Below, one piece after another: positions 1-14,065 of a stretch of 64,000 nt of DNA. Source of the stretch: Geosiphon pyriformis (taxonomy: Eukaryota > Glomeromycota > Glomeromycetes > Archaeosporales > Geosiphonaceae); the NCBI GenBank assembly GCA_016748015.1, contig JAAOMT010000648.1, positions 234,659 through 298,658 of the forward strand, given 5' to 3'. The number at the start of each line of letters is the position of its first letter. The first letter of the stretch is position 1. A model generated the notes under the pieces. It made no database searches. It saw nothing but the letters and a program-made list of their open reading frames with translations, and was not told where the DNA came from. The position numbers and the translations under genes were made by a program.

Positions 1-1267
1 AAACAATATAAAACTGGTTTTATAGAATTTGTTTTTATATGCTTAAATTATTAATTTCAAATTCAGTCTTTTTTTTGTTTTTGACATATTTTTTAACAAT
101 AATAAAAATATTTTTAAAATGATTAATAAAATTGTTGCTATTAAATTAAAACCAACTAGTTTGTAATAATATGTAATTATTTACATTAAAAATTTAAATT
201 TAACTAATTTGGCTTTAATCTATTTGATTAATTTAAAAAAAAAGCAATATTAAAATATATATTTTAAATCTGAAAGAGATTATTATCTTAAAAAACACTT
301 TTAAAGACCAAATTGGTTAATTTTTTTTGGCTGTACAGTTCTTAAAATTAGTAAAAATTTTTAATTGTTAATGCTATTATAAATGTTAAAATTCAAATTA
401 TTTTTGAATTCAATAAAGTGGTTTCAAAAACACTGGTACCAAAATGTATAATTTCAAACTGAATAGTTGGTTCTGTATTATATTCTCAAGCCGTTAATCA
501 ATTTGCCATGCCACCAATTGTTACTATTATATAAATTTGAAAAACACTTGTTTTTTAATAACCCAAGTGCAAATTGGTTCTAGTGATTCCAGAAACTCTT
601 AATCATCTTGTAAAAAAAAGAGATTTTCTTTAATCTTATATGATTAAGAAAAATGAAATCTTATCGAATATGTATGCTAAATTGGTGCGTGAACCCGATC
701 ATGTTACTCCCACGGTATTTACAAACAAAAATCTTCATGCATTATCTAAAAATAATTGATAAATCGTGAAAAATAGTATAATTCAGATCAGCCGATTTTT
801 AACTGCGCTTACTCCTTCATTCATATTGATAATAAAGCGGTAATGATTTTAGTTCGTCACTTTTCAAGCTGAATTTGTACGTGAAATTTTAAGTTCTTTA
901 TCAGTCCGGACAAACATGATTGATTAACAACTATAGAAATTTCGTGTTGTAGCTTTCAGAATTAGGTACACTCCTGTTTGCATAATTGTGCACGAGTCGA
1001 CAAATATCATGAGTAACAGAGGTAAAACCTCACATTTCCCTGAAAGTTCCCTAAACATGGCAAGTTCCGAAGACCAATGTAGAGGCCAGATTTGTTAGTT
1101 TCAGAGTGTAATTTATGACCAAGACTTTTATATTATCAGTATTTTAAAAACTATTCTACTAATGACCATATAGTTTATAGTGTTTCTCGTTTCGTATTTC
1201 ATTTGAAATTTTTGATGCTTTGATAATAACCATTTTCGAATTTATTAAGACCCAGGAGAACTTCTCA
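1..1267. other. gene-poor AT-rich stretch
   Basis: I see no convincing coding exon on either strand. The stretch 600-1120 is somewhat less AT-rich than its surroundings and could hold an eroded element, but no protein motif was recognised. The promoter of the downstream P5B ATPase must lie in its right part. Confidence 0.4.
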
Positions 1268-4200
1268 ATGTCTGATCCAATTCCTTCACGTAATTCAACT
1301 ACTGCAATATCACGGCACAAAAAAATAGTTCAATTCGAAATTGATGATGATAATATTCAAAGAGACCATGAGTGTTTGTCTTCAAATTCCGAGCACGAAG
1401 ACGAACTAAGCGATAATGATTTGGCGCGACATAAGGAGCCTTTTTTAAAAAATCACAATAAAACGCGTATAAATGATACCGTGGGGTCACGTGTGATAAT
1501 TAATGTCTCTGGTAAGGATTTAAATAGGCTTTGTTTATTAAATGAAAAGTGTCAAAAAGCTTTTTTGTTCTGATTGTGTTTATTACCATCAGAAAATGAT
1601 AAAATGGCATCATCGCCTTCCACCCAAAAAGTTCATCTGGAGGAGGAAGATCTTAATGTATATTTTCAATGTATTGAGCTTTTATTGATATATCAATTAA
1701 ATTTATTCATGCGAATACTTTTACTATTCTCCTCTCAATATATTATCCCACTACAGCTTCTTTTAACGGGTTACCAATTTCATAGATTTCGGCTTTATAT
1801 TTATTATGCTTTGTGCTTTTTATCTTGTGGAATTTTTTACTTAATTGGCCGATGGATGCCAAAATTGTGGATCTGGTGGGTTGGCACTCCCTGTGAGATG
1901 AAAAAGGCTCAATGGGTAGTCGTAAAGGCAAGTGATAGATTTTGTCTCGTGACTTGCAACCTGTTGTTATTTTTGTTGATTGAGAATCAAAAATCTTGAC
2001 TTCCGCTTCCCAGAGTCAATGGGGTGATATAAAAATTGAGAATATAAGACGGAAGTTTTATGGAGGAGCATTATCTACCATCTTTTCTCCTGTACAGCCC
2101 GAAGAACCTCATTTCATAGATTTACCTAAAAATTCCTCATTTGACGAAACTCTGCTTCACATGCATTTTTTTGATCATCGCTATATAAGATTTATATATC
2201 ATCCTTGGCTAGGGAAATTTATACAGCATGGGTATTTCTTTGATTCTTTTTGACATGATCATTTTTCGGAGTTTTATTTTAATAAAATTCAATTTTTACT
2301 AGATATTGGAAAGATCCTTCATGGAACAACACTAAATCATTGAAATATGGAATACGGCGGGAAATTCACGATGAAAGGCTTATAGTGTTTGGACAAAATT
2401 TAATCGATCTGAAAGCAAAATCTACTCTTCAACTTTTGGTTGATGAGGTCTGTAAATATCAATTTATTTGTATTTTACCTGCCCTATTTTGATGCATCTT
2501 GCTATTTTTTATATTTTCCCGATTAAATATTAATTGCTCTTTCGATCTTTAGGTTTTGCACCCATTCTACATCTTCCAAGTATTCTCCATAGTTTTATGG
2601 GGCTTAGAGGAATATTATTATTACGCCATTTGTATATTTATAATATCCGCCACCAGTGTTACTAGCACATTGATAGAAACAAAACAGGTTTTTAATTCTT
2701 TTTTTGGTATTTTGTGTTGAAAGCTTATATCAACATTTTATTAATTACCTTGATTCTAATTTCATGATGCAGACGGTTAAAAGATTGGCCGAAATGTCGA
2801 AGTTTTTATGCAATATTCGTGTGTTTCGTGGTGGATTGTGTATGTATTTTTTTAAATGTAGAACAACTGTTGCTTTTTAATCATTCATCACACTCAGTTT
2901 ATTTGTCCTGTTTAAGGGAGATATGTTAGCTCAGACGATCTAGTGCCAGGTGATGTCTTTGAAATTTCTGATCCAGATCTTCAGATATTTCCTTGTGATG
3001 CTCTTCTTTTGTCTGGTGACTGTATCGTCAATGAAAGCATGCTAACTGGTATATGAAATTTATTTTATTCAGTTTCATTATATATGCTCATTTTTCATTA
3101 ACCATTAAATTAACCAAATTAAACATCATTCAGGTGAATCGATTCCCGTCTCGAAACTACCCATTAGCGATTCTGCATTACGTAAAATAAGTTTTTTCGC
3201 TCCGAATTTCAACCTTGAAGATACCAAATATCTATTGTTTTCAGGGACGAAAATTATTAGAGTTCGAAAGGGCAAAACTGGGAACAATGGTTCATCAGTT
3301 AGCAATGTCACGGCGGATGATGAAGGAGGTGCATTAGCGATGGTCGTTAGAACAGGTATACTATTCAATTTGGTGCTTTTATATGAATAAATAACCTTAC
3401 TTTTGAATTCCTTTTTCCTTAGGCTTCAACACAAGTAAAGGAGCCCTGATTCGCTCCATATTATTCCCCAAACCAAACAAGTTCAAATTTTATCGTGATT
3501 CGTTTCGCTTTATCGGCGTCCTATCCTTAGTTGGTAAATTTGCCGTGATTTAGCTATTATTAATTATGACTTCTTTTTTAAATTTTGCATTTTTTTATTA
3601 ATTTCCCCTTGGGAATTTTTCTATTCAGCTGTCATTGGATTTATAATCAGCAGTTATAATTTTCTTCGAATGGGGGTCAATCTTGAATTGATTATTTTGC
3701 GTGCGCTCGATTTAATCACCATTGTAATTCCTCCTGCTTTGCCTGCAACTATGAGCGTAGGCACAAACTTTGCGATTGAAAGGCTGAAAAAATGCGGGAT
3801 ACACTGCATTAGCCCTAACAGGTAAAATATTTGAGAATCTAAGTTACGTTCTGATAGAAATTCCCTCGGTATTTATAATAAGCTTAAATCATATATAGAG
3901 TCAACATAGGTGGCCAGATTAACGTCATGTGTTTTGACAAAACGGGGACACTAACAGAAGATGGTTTAGATGTCTTGGGAGTGCGTGGTGTTGATCATAA
4001 GCTTAATAAGTGTGTCTGAGGTTAATATTTTAGTGTTTAATTTGTATATACAAAATTTAATTGTTTTTCACATGTACTTTATTATTATTATTGAATAGAT
4101 TCTCGGAGCTTTGTAAAACCATTGAAACCTTTTCTCCCATACCATCCAGTTTTACCGATCCTTCAATAGATTCCCAAATTGGTTTGGGCTGTCAAGACAG

Positions 4201-6992
4201 TATCCAACTTGCATATGCAATGGCCACGTGTCACTCCTTAAAGTTGGTTAACGGTGAATTAATCGGTGACCCACTTGATTTAAAAATGTTTGAGTTCACA
4301 AGATGGGTATTGGAAGAGGGTGGACACTCGACCTCTTCCACATCAACTGGTCAGTCTTCTATGCTTTCATCGAGAGGCACAGGTGGTATAGTGCCCACTG
4401 TGGTAAGACCTCCAGGTAGTAGACAATTTAACTTGGAAGATGTACTTAAAATAGAAGCCCTGGATCGGGACGATATGGTAAGTCATGATTTCACATACCG
4501 AGATCTCGAATTTCAAATAATAATTTTTTTTCAACAAAAGATGAACCCCTTCCTCGAGCTTGGTATTATTCGTACTTTTGAATTTGTTTCCTCCTTACGT
4601 CGGATGAGCGTTATTGTTAAACGCCTTAAAAGTCACACAATGGAGGTTTATGTTAAAGGAGCTCCAGAGATCATGATAGAAATTTGTAAAAAGGAATCCC
4701 GTTAGTATTTGCCCATGATTCAATTCTCCTAAATCTCAGAATCAATATTTTTCATTAATTAATGGTGATTTTTCATAAAGTACCTCAAAATTATCAAGAA
4801 ATATTGAATTATTATGCGCATCATGGGTATCGCGTGATTGCATGTGCTGCAAGGAGCTTTAACGATCTCACTTGGATGAAGGCGCAGAAAGTTAAAAGGC
4901 ATATTTTTTCTTTTTTCTTTCTCGAATCCTTTCAATCTCTCAATTAACTAAAAATTTTGATGGATTTCAAAGAGACCAGATTGAACAAGAATTGCAATTT
5001 TTGGGATTTATCATCTTCGAGAATAAACTGAAGCCAGGGACAAAACCAGTCATTGATGCTCTCAAAACGGCTAACATTCGTCAAATTATGTGTACTGGTA
5101 AGTGAAGATTCAAAACATTGTTCAATATATATGCGAACTATTTTAATGACTGATAAATATTATATCAGGCGACAATGTTTTAACAGCCATTAGCGTCGCA
5201 CGTGAATGTGGTATTATTAGCAACACCGCACGAGCCTATGTCCCACGATTTGTTGAAGGATCAGCAAATACACCTCGTGCCTTAATTATCTGGGAAAGCT
5301 TTGAAGATCCAAAAGATATTTTAGATCCCAAAACTCTCAAGGTTTTTATATGATATTTTTGTATATGATGAAAGTAAGATCACTTCACAATTTTTTTATA
5401 GCCCTTAGTTCTACCCGCTCAACGAGACATTATTGCTGGATATCCGCCAATTCAGAATTTTAATTACGATATTGCTGTTCCCGGAGATGTATTTAGATGG
5501 ATAATGGATTATGGGGAGGAGGAAACGTTACTCATGGTATTTTAATTTCTATTTTCCGATTTTTCGTTTAATTCTATATCTAAGTCACCGTATTTTGTAA
5601 GATGTTAATCAAAGGTCAAGTATTCGCTCGAATGTCACCCGATGAGAAACACGAGTTAGTGCATAAATTACAAGATTTGGATTATTGCGTTGGTTTTTGC
5701 GGTGATGGAGCTAATGACTGCGGAGCCTTAAAAGCGGCCGATGTCGGAATCTCTCTTTCAGAAGCTGAGGCTTCTGTGGCCGCCCCATTTACTAGCAGTT
5801 CTACCGATATTACATGTGTTTTACAAGTTATTAGGTCAGTAATTCGTAACTGACACTATTCTAATTGAACACTTTTTCACTTGACAAATTTTTATTGCAT
5901 TATATGACAACCACATATAGAGAGGGACGTGCCGCTCTTGTGACAAGCTTTAGTTGTTTTAAATATATGGCCTTGTACAGCATCATACAATTCACCACAG
6001 TTAGTGTATTGTATGCATTTTCTTCTAATCTAGGTGATTTTCAAGTAAGCAAATAATTTTTTTTGTACTTACTTATTTATATATGTTGAAAAAGAAAACT
6101 AATATATGAAACATCATTTTAGTTTTTATACATAGACCTATTTTTAATACTGCCGATAGCGGTTTTAAGTAAGTCATCAAGCTGAATGTAAAACCAATAT
6201 CTTTTCCTGAATTTTGTTTTATTTTTGTTAGTGGGTCGTACCGAACCTTATCCTGAGATTCATCCAAAGCGTCCAGCGGCTAGTTTAGTATCGAAAAAGG
6301 TACTAACATCAATGATTGGGCAAATCATGATCCAATCTGGATTCCAGTTTATGATTTACTTCCTAGTTCGACGGCAACCATGGTACAATCTTCTTTTCCT
6401 TATTTATTTGGGATCTAATAATATTCCAAGATTTCATACCGATTATTTTCTATTTATAGGTACATACCGCCTGAATTTGATCCAGATGCTAAGAATGTTG
6501 AATGTTTTGAGAATACGGTTTTATTTTTACTTTCCTGCTTTCAATATATCGTTATTGCAGTCGTATTTAGCGTGGGACCACCATATAGAAAGCCGATGAC
6601 TACAAATGGTAAATTGAAATTGACCTTGCTAATTTACGTCACCTATTACTGTTCTATCTAAAAATTATTTTACTAATTCAACCACGTGATATCAAATAGT
6701 TCCTTTCGTCGTTGCCACAGTTTTTCTCGCATTTATCACTGCCGTTTTGGTCATATCCACTCCGGAATTCGCCAAAACTATTCTGGAGCTACGTGATATC
6801 TCTCATAGTTTTCGATGGATCCTATTACTTAGTGCAGCAATGAACTTTGGGATTTCTTGGGTTTGTGAAAAATATCTATTTAATCTTATTGCCCAATCGA
6901 TTGGTAGAATTTCAGATCGAGGCTCTTGTTCGCAAGGGTCAAAATCGCAGAAAAAACTTTATAAGCGGTTACAAGATATGCATATTCAATAG
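1268..6992 (+). CDS. YPK9: P5B-type cation/polyamine-transporting ATPase (Ypk9/ATP13A2 family)
   Basis: P-type ATPase of the P5B subfamily. Known members sit in vacuolar/lysosomal membranes and handle polyamines or metal tolerance; that role is from family knowledge. Splicing the 24 exons gives a continuous protein of about 1299 residues, normal for the family. Visible landmarks in order: actuator loop MLTGES, the P5B-specific PPALPATMS in M4 (about residue 537), phosphorylation site DKTGTLT (Asp near 580), nucleotide-binding KGAPE, MCTGDN, hinge [14 protein letters not shown] (about 1002), then C-terminal membrane helices. The start ATG at 1268 is the first in frame. Exons: 1268-1511, 1593-1657, 1757-1927, 2014-2231, 2303-2447, 2553-2687, 2773-2839, 2917-3048, 3134-3355, 3423-3533, 3629-3821, 3899-4009, 4099-4477, 4541-4700, 4781-4898, 4973-5097, 5169-5341, 5402-5536, 5602-5834, 5921-6044, 6123-6168, 6232-6382, 6460-6608, 6700-6992. 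The intron after 1927 starts with GC, and the one after 4898 probably does too. No catalytic residue is missing. Confidence 0.93.
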
Positions 6993-7400
6993 CATCAAAG
7001 GTCCCCTTTCAAATAAATTAGATTAAGGTTCAACATATAGAAATTATTCAACCCCTTTTACTGGAAAACCATTCGTTTTAATATTTAATATAAATTCGGG
7101 TTGTAATACTAGCTCAAGTTTGGAAACCAAGAACTTTTTCGTTAGATTTGGTAGAATGACAAAGGATTTAGAACCTCTCAAACTTTTTCAAGGCTTTATA
7201 GGATTTTAACGAGCCATTATTAATTCGAAAACCAAAACAGATTCAAAAATCAATTAGAAATTTACAGAGCAATTTAATAATTCTCTATTAAATAACCTTA
7301 ATTATAATAATGACAATTCAGAAAGATCAAAATTCAAATATTTAATTTATCAAAATGTTATTTTAAACTGCATTCACTGTAATTGAACTTATTTTTATTA
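6993..7400. other. intergenic, convergent 3' ends
   Basis: Spacer between the 3' ends of the P5B ATPase and lipase-like gene L1. It is AT-rich with no recognisable gene; both transcripts must terminate here. Confidence 0.5.
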
Positions 7401-8899
7401 TCAAATAAGTAAATCCTCATCTGATGGAGCTGGGCATTTATTCATTATAATTTTAAAATATGGTCCAAAATGATTTGACTCATCCACTGGGTTTGAATCT
7501 AAAGTACCAGCATTACAATACTTTTTTTTTTAAAAAAAAAAAGTATTATTAAAACGTCAATAAACAAAATTAGCAATAAATACTGTTTAAATACCTGATT
7601 TTCACCACTTCCTTGAGGTTTTTTATATCCTTCACAAGAAAATAATAAAGGTATTTCGCTTTTGATTGGGTGGCTCCCTTCATCTTTAGGAGTTGTGCAA
7701 TCACAATTTGGATCCCATATCCAAACCTCAGTTTCAACATGTCGAAAGTCAGACGGAGGAGGAAACATTCTGGGAAGCCAATCATTGCTATGAGTAATCC
7801 GATAGATTTCCGGGAAGCGATCTCGATTAGAATTCATCAAATCGGCTAATTCCTTATTCCCAAACCGTGGGCTACCAAAAGCAATAGCAGCAATACGTGA
7901 TAATTCCCATTGACTTCCCAGTTTTTGCTTGAACGCTGTTGCGGCTAAAATAGCGTACACTATTCATATTAAAAATTATAGAATTAAGTTTTTATGAAAA
8001 TTTTTATTTGAAATAAGTTAGCAGAGATTTTCCAGAGTATTCACCACCACCAACTGCATGCCCAGTGAAAAATATGTTTACAAAACGTATTTTTAAACGG
8101 ATCTTTTCCTCCAAGTATCCATTAATTTTTCCCACAAGTCTAGGGACCATTTTGTCTACATTTTGTTTCCAAACAGCATCGACTAATGCCAAAGTTGGTT
8201 TTCCATCTTCATATTTGTATGGTTGAAGATTTATTGGCCTTTGCTGCCATTCAGAGCGAGTTAAAGTCCTTCCTTGAAAATAGACAATAATATCACTTTC
8301 ATAGAATCTTTCATTTCTATAAACAAAGGCTAATAGAATTGGAATCAAGATACAAATTAGCATTTATTTATGGGAAGACTAAACAAAAGATTTTCAGAAA
8401 CAATTTCAAAGCTACCTTTTGCTTCAGAAATGTCTATTACATTAGCTACATCACTCGATTTTCTGCAATATGCCCAATTTGCATATATTGCAATACGGGG
8501 AAAAATCCTGGGATAAAACTTATGATTAAATTTTCGTCTTTTTGGATATGGATTTTGTGCCATATTCGCTACTAAAAATGAAGAATTTTCATCATGAGGA
8601 ATCTTATTTCTTCCAAAATTTAAGTGGCTTTGGTTGATAGTGGGAATGATATCAACAAGATTATTTCTATTAAAATGCCATTCAGAATATTTAGTGACGA
8701 TTTCAGGAATTTGATTCTGAAATGTGGATTGTGTTCTAAGAAAATTCAATTTTTTATTCATAAATACATTGAGTGGTTGATTCAAGAAATAAAAACCAAG
8801 AGAATAAGCAAGTAACACTAGAAAGATTGGGGATAAGGCAATTGAAAACATTTTCAACTCCCAAAGATTTCCTGTCGAGAGTTGAGGGGCAATTATCAT
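7401..8899 (-). CDS. class 3 lipase-fold protein L1, nucleophile Ser replaced by Ala
   Basis: Member of the Rhizomucor-type class 3 (triacylglycerol) lipase family. Exons in transcription order are 8899-8416, 8329-8045, 7959-7595 and 7520-7401, giving 417 residues. Order of elements: hydrophobic anchor (about residues 17-39), variable linker, lipase entry motif YANWAYC, core strand DIIVYFQG, elbow FTGHAVGG, YAILAA helix, AFGSPRFGN, catalytic-Asp region THSNDWLPR, paired cysteines NCDC, and a tail with catalytic-His region NHFGPYF. Asp and His are present, but the elbow reads GHAVGG, so the Ser nucleophile is Ala and hydrolysis by the usual mechanism is not expected. The start could also be the ATG at 8854, which puts the hydrophobic stretch at the very N terminus. 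It is the only Ala substitution in the cluster. The anchor implies secretion or type II membrane insertion with the core on the lumenal or outer side (inference). Confidence 0.9.
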
Positions 8900-10434
8900 A
8901 AAAAAACAGTTTTACATAATGAATGAAAGTCCTTATCCATCAAGCTTTGGTGATTCGGGACTCATGTCAAATTATTAATAGTAAACAAATATTAATTCTG
9001 TTTTGATAGGACAAATAGGAAAATCGGAAAACCTTTTTCTCTTTATAATTTTATTTTGCTTGTTTGGGTTTTATTATCCTTCTTAAATAACTTTGATTAG
9101 TTGAAATTTTTTATGAGACAGTTTAATTCACTTTACTTGTTGAAAATAAGAAGACTTAAATAGTTACCAATTCTGATAGAAGATATTGATGCTATTATTA
9201 GTAAATGTAATAATAATAATATATCAAATTCATGGGATTGTAAAAAAGATTTTCGAAAAACTTGGATGACAAAAACTAGTATTTAAAATCAAAAGTTTTA
9301 TCCTCTCGGTTGTCTTGACATTTCTAAAGCAAGAAAAGGAAAGTGCCTTGGCTGCAGTCGATTTATTTTGATTAAAAAGGACTTTTTTTTATGGCCTGAG
9401 GACCTTATAAATATTGCAACAAAAAGAGAACAAATCTAATTATTGAAAACCGACCAGTAAGGCCATATCTTTGATGTTCGGATTCCAATTTTTTAAAGAG
9501 TAATCATGAACTCGACAACTTGAAATCTATTAAAAATTCTTATACTAGCATTTTAAGCAAATACAAAAATTTGAATTAAATGTACATGCATTTATTTTTT
9601 TCTGGTGATCATGTTCTTAATTATCAAAGGTTTTAAGGGGCCTTTGCCTAAATTTAATGTTTTTTACTTTTAAAATCAGGCAGGTTCAAAAAATCCATTG
9701 AAAGAATTTCAATCCTCAATATCTATCTGTATTTTCTTTAGACAAATATATTATTGTACTTGTGGCATGTTTTAAAATTTTTCACAATTTCAGGATATAC
9801 AAGGATAAGGTGATTAATGCATTTTAGCGGATTGAACTAAAGCCATGTGCCATTCTATGCTTGCGCACCAAACACCCGAAGGCACCCAGTGTTCATGAGC
9901 ACTGTCCGATTGCGTAAATATCTAATAGACTGATAATCGAAATTTTTACCTTAATTCAGCGGTTTCTCCCGAATTTATATTGTTATCACCTTCAGTTGAT
10001 TGGGCTTTTCAAGTATGAGAATAGAATTGTTTGATTCATATCTCATCTCATTGCGTCGTTTATTTTTGGTTCATTGTCAAGCGACAGCGGAAAAAATAAA
10101 AATATCAGTATTTGGAGAATCATCTGTACTGAATTTGATTCAATTATTGTCAACCATAATTGTGGGATAGGGAGGCTGATATAAATCAACTTTATTAGCA
10201 ACAGCTGGCTCCCACGAGACTATTTTGGCATGAAGGTAATGTTCGAAAAGAAGATGAATGGATACAAATAGTAGAAAAATTGGCTGAGAATAGTGCTGAA
10301 ACAGTATTCCTGAAATTCAGTCTTTCTTGCTCTTCAAAATCTGTCTGTGAACAGTAACGGTGATCTAGATTAATGAAAAATTTCATCTTCCATCAATTTT
10401 AATTAAAATCTGGCTATTATCCATGAAGACTTAT
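8900..10434. other. intergenic with possible decayed gene on + strand
   Basis: No intact gene. On the + strand, 10090-10370 contains two coding-like stretches separated by stops; they are described in the findings as a possible relic of a P-loop protein. The rest is AT-rich. Confidence 0.35.
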
Positions 10435-11772
10435 TTACTTTGGGGCAGGTTTGAAAGGAGGCAACCAATTGGTAATTTGTTTTCTACATTGTCCCATGGT
10501 ATAACCAAAATATGGTCCCATATGAGCAGCTTGATTTGGTATGAATCTAGAATCTTGTCTACCAGGCTCAAATTTTAAGTTGCATTCCTAAAATTCAAAG
10601 AAGACTCATTAAAAATTACAAATTCATGAAGAAAAACAAATTTGCACACCCAAAACCTTTTTTACCGGATGTTCAGTCATTTCTTTCAGGTAACAATCAA
10701 CTACTAATGGCATACGCTGAGGTCGATCTTCAAGTTCGCAACATTCATAGTCATCATCGTAAGGAATCCAATATTCAGTGTTTGGATGCTTAAATCTTCG
10801 ACTCAAATATAGCGGGACGTAATCTCTTCCATATGTTACCCGATTGATTGTAAAACGCTGACCAACAAATTTAATAAAATCTTCGTCACCAATTCGAGGG
10901 GCACCGAATGTTGTAACTTCGATATGCCTTTTTAATGACAGGCTACTCAGAAAAATATCAAGAGCTGCGTAAATTGCGATTACTGAAAAGAAATAAAGAA
11001 GAATTGAATAATCACAGATAATTTTTTAGTAATAGGGCAATCAATTTATCGCAGTTTTTCTGAAATCTTAACCTCCGCCATCCCCATGTCCAGTAAAGAG
11101 AAGCACATGGTTTTTATAATAATCATTGAGGAGATATTTGCGTAACATTTTCAAAATCTTGTTCTTTGCATAAAAATAATGAAAATATGGGTAAACAGGG
11201 ACTGAGATATCAGAATATCTTGTGGGATATTTCACATGAGACTGATTCGAATCTCTTCTTTCCATGATTTCAGGAGTCAATTGTCTGCTTCTAATTTGAA
11301 TAATAATTGCCCGGCCTAGCCCATTAAGAAGTTGTATTTTCTCATATGAAGGAAGGATCCATACTAATAAGATTTTAACCGGAATGTGAGTTTTGCTCGC
11401 CTTTTGCCCAAGATTGAAATTTGGAAAAGACCTTTTTCATTTACCATAAAGATCATTCGAAATAAAACTACTTTCTTTATGCAGACAATATGTTTGGTGT
11501 GCGTAAAAAGCCATGTCGGCCAAGAAATCTAATTTTCGAGGATCTAATATTTGATAAAGTGGATATAAGCCTCTTTTTTGATTTTTAGAATGCTCTCGAA
11601 CATTGGATAAAGGTGTGTTGTTGTCATTTTTGCCTATTTCAAAATATCCTATCAATGAGTTTTTCTTGTTTATCATATCATCAAAAATGACTGCTGCAAA
11701 AGTTAAGAAAAAAATGGCCATTAAAAGACCCATAAATTTTTGATCACATTCTTGAAGGGAATTTCTTGCCAT
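10435..11772 (-). CDS. class 3 lipase-fold protein L2, nucleophile Ser replaced by Gly
   Basis: Exons in transcription order: 11772-11445, 11363-11073, 10982-10666 and 10587-10435; 362 residues. The first in-frame ATG is at 11772. Residues of about 15-30 form a hydrophobic anchor, followed by a short linker and the entry motif MAFYAHQTYC, shared almost exactly with L3. The elbow is FTGHGDGG: Gly where Ser should be, with an unusual Asp behind it. The GQPRIG strand is FGAPRIGD. The Asp region is TYGRDYVPL and the His region AAHMGPYFG, so two of three triad residues remain. The GT dipeptide of the oxyanion strand is absent (IIIQIRSR). The gene diverges from L3 and, by shared motifs, forms a subgroup with it, which suggests an inverted duplication. 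Confidence 0.9.
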
Positions 11773-14065
11773 TTTCAAAAAAAAAAACTTGAATTATCAT
11801 TCTTTGATTTTTAAGATGATTAATATGATATCAATTACGATTTAATGTAAATCAGATAATCTGGTTACTTCTGAGTGGTTGATTATAATTTTGGTGGAAT
11901 CAGTAATAATCTAAGGGATGCTAATTTAGTTTTCTTTGGGAAATTTTCGACTTTTCAAGAGTTCATGTGTACAAACATTGATCAAAATAACTGACACATT
12001 GATCGATTAGTAATTTCCAAGAATTTTTTTCATATTTTGCGCTAGTATACCGTAAACAATTTGATGGTAATGGTAGTCTAAAAGTCCAATAGACCAAACA
12101 CCGTAAGAATACCAATATTAAGAGAGGTAGGTAAAACAGAATAAATCTTCAACACCGTTCTTCGAAGGGAATTACAAAAGATATTAGGTTGATTAATAAT
12201 TTTATTTAGTGGCACAGATGGCTAGTCACATTTAGAGTATTTTAATTTTTTTGTTCTATTCACATTATCACCACTTTTCATTGATTTTACTCCTTGGTGT
12301 GAGTTACAAGTAAAATATGAAGAAGTCCAATATTTCTCTTACAAAAGAACAACAATGTTTTGATTTTTAAAATTTTTATGAATTATTATATTTTTTAAAA
12401 TTCAATTTAAATTGTAAATATTACTGTAGAATTTAGAAATAAATAAATATTTATTAAATAATTTTCATTTTTGTCAAGATTGATTTGGTTTTATTTATAA
12501 ATTATATTTTTATCATAGATTTCAAGATATATTGCTTAGTTATAAATAATAATATGATAATATGATAATTTATTATTGACAATTTTTATGTTAGTTTTTT
12601 TGAAGACAATCAAAAATCAAAAAAATTTATTGAATATTTTAAATTTATTGTTTAAAATTTGGTTCATTTAAAAAAGATAATCTCAATAAAGAAATTGGCA
12701 TCCTTAGAATCTTAAATACTACCTATTAAGATCCGAACTATGGTGCAAGTTTTTGTATTTTCACAAAGATTTTTTATTCATACATTTTTAATTATAATGA
12801 ATTAACTTTTAATCAATGTAAAATTTTTATTGAAGTGTTTTTCCTAGTCGAAGTAATTAAATGTTTTGGGCAAAATCTCTCCCAAAACCAATTGGTATTT
12901 TAGGAACGCGTAACATCGACTGATTTTATGCGTGATACAGAAATCAATCTCATAAATTATTTCTCTTTTTGTTAGATAAATCTGTGATATATAATTTATT
13001 AATATTTTTTTACTAATATGAGTAATGCTTAAAGACCTTTTATTGACAGTAAACACCTTTACTAAAAAATAATTATCAATTTTTAATTTCAATTATAATA
13101 TAAACAAAAAGAATATTTGGATTGAAACAATTTGTAAAATGAAAAAATTTAAATAAAATTTTACATGAAAATTTATTTAAAATCAAAGAGGAATATGAAT
13201 ATTATCACTTTGAATTAATATAATGAATAAAAGTATAAAATATAATTTCTTTCTAAAATGGTAAGCTCTATTTTAGTAACATTTGTCTTACAGGACTAAT
13301 TATAACATGAAATAAAATTACAATGAGGCTTTTATATTTGATCAAGATTAATTAAATTCATTTATCATTAATTGTTAAATTTGCCTTGAAATTTTATTGC
13401 CCATCAATCACTAAAGTATTTTCCTGAACAAAATACTTGGAAAAAATCCAAATAGACTTTAATAGAATAACAGTTAAGTTGAAATAAATTTGAGATAAAC
13501 ATTTTTGTTGAAAATAAGAAATTCAATATATATTGAGCTTGAAGATATGGATTGTTTATAGAAAACAAAACAATTCGTCGATTATGTAATTAAATTGTTA
13601 TCAAGAAATTGGTAAGTCAAAGTGTAATTATTAGGTCTTAATTCTTTCTATCAAGTCTAAATATTTTGCCTGATGTTAACGTTACAACTTATCAATGTGT
13701 TGAGATTGCCTAATGGTAGCGGTACAACTTATCAATATTTTGAGAATAAACTGAATATAAATTTTCTTTTTTATGGAAGTCAAGACCATTGAATTTTTCA
13801 AAATCATTGACTATCTCTTTTAAAATGTTCATAGGATTGATCTTTTTAATTTTTTTAATTTGTTCGAGCTTGAAATTAAAGCTCGAAAATGAGCATAATA
13901 TATTTGAAGTTACCAAACGATATGAAAAAATTGGTACATAATTATTTAAAAATTGAAGGGTAATCAAATAATTATAAAACTTAAATTATAATTCAATTCT
14001 TAGAAATAAAACAACATGAATTCACTTTGAAGAATGGATCAAAATATGAAAAAAGAGATGATAAA
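11773..14065. other. long AT-rich spacer between divergent L2 and L3
   Basis: About 2.3 kb between two divergently transcribed genes. It has long A/T tracts and several chance frames of low-complexity composition (for example minus strand 12844-13092 and 13710-13967) that I do not regard as genes. Promoters of L2 and L3 are expected at its two ends. Confidence 0.4.

Noticed and set aside
3126-3368. Minus-strand frame inside the P5B ATPase
   Set aside because: Shadow of exon 9 of the ATPase on the opposite strand.
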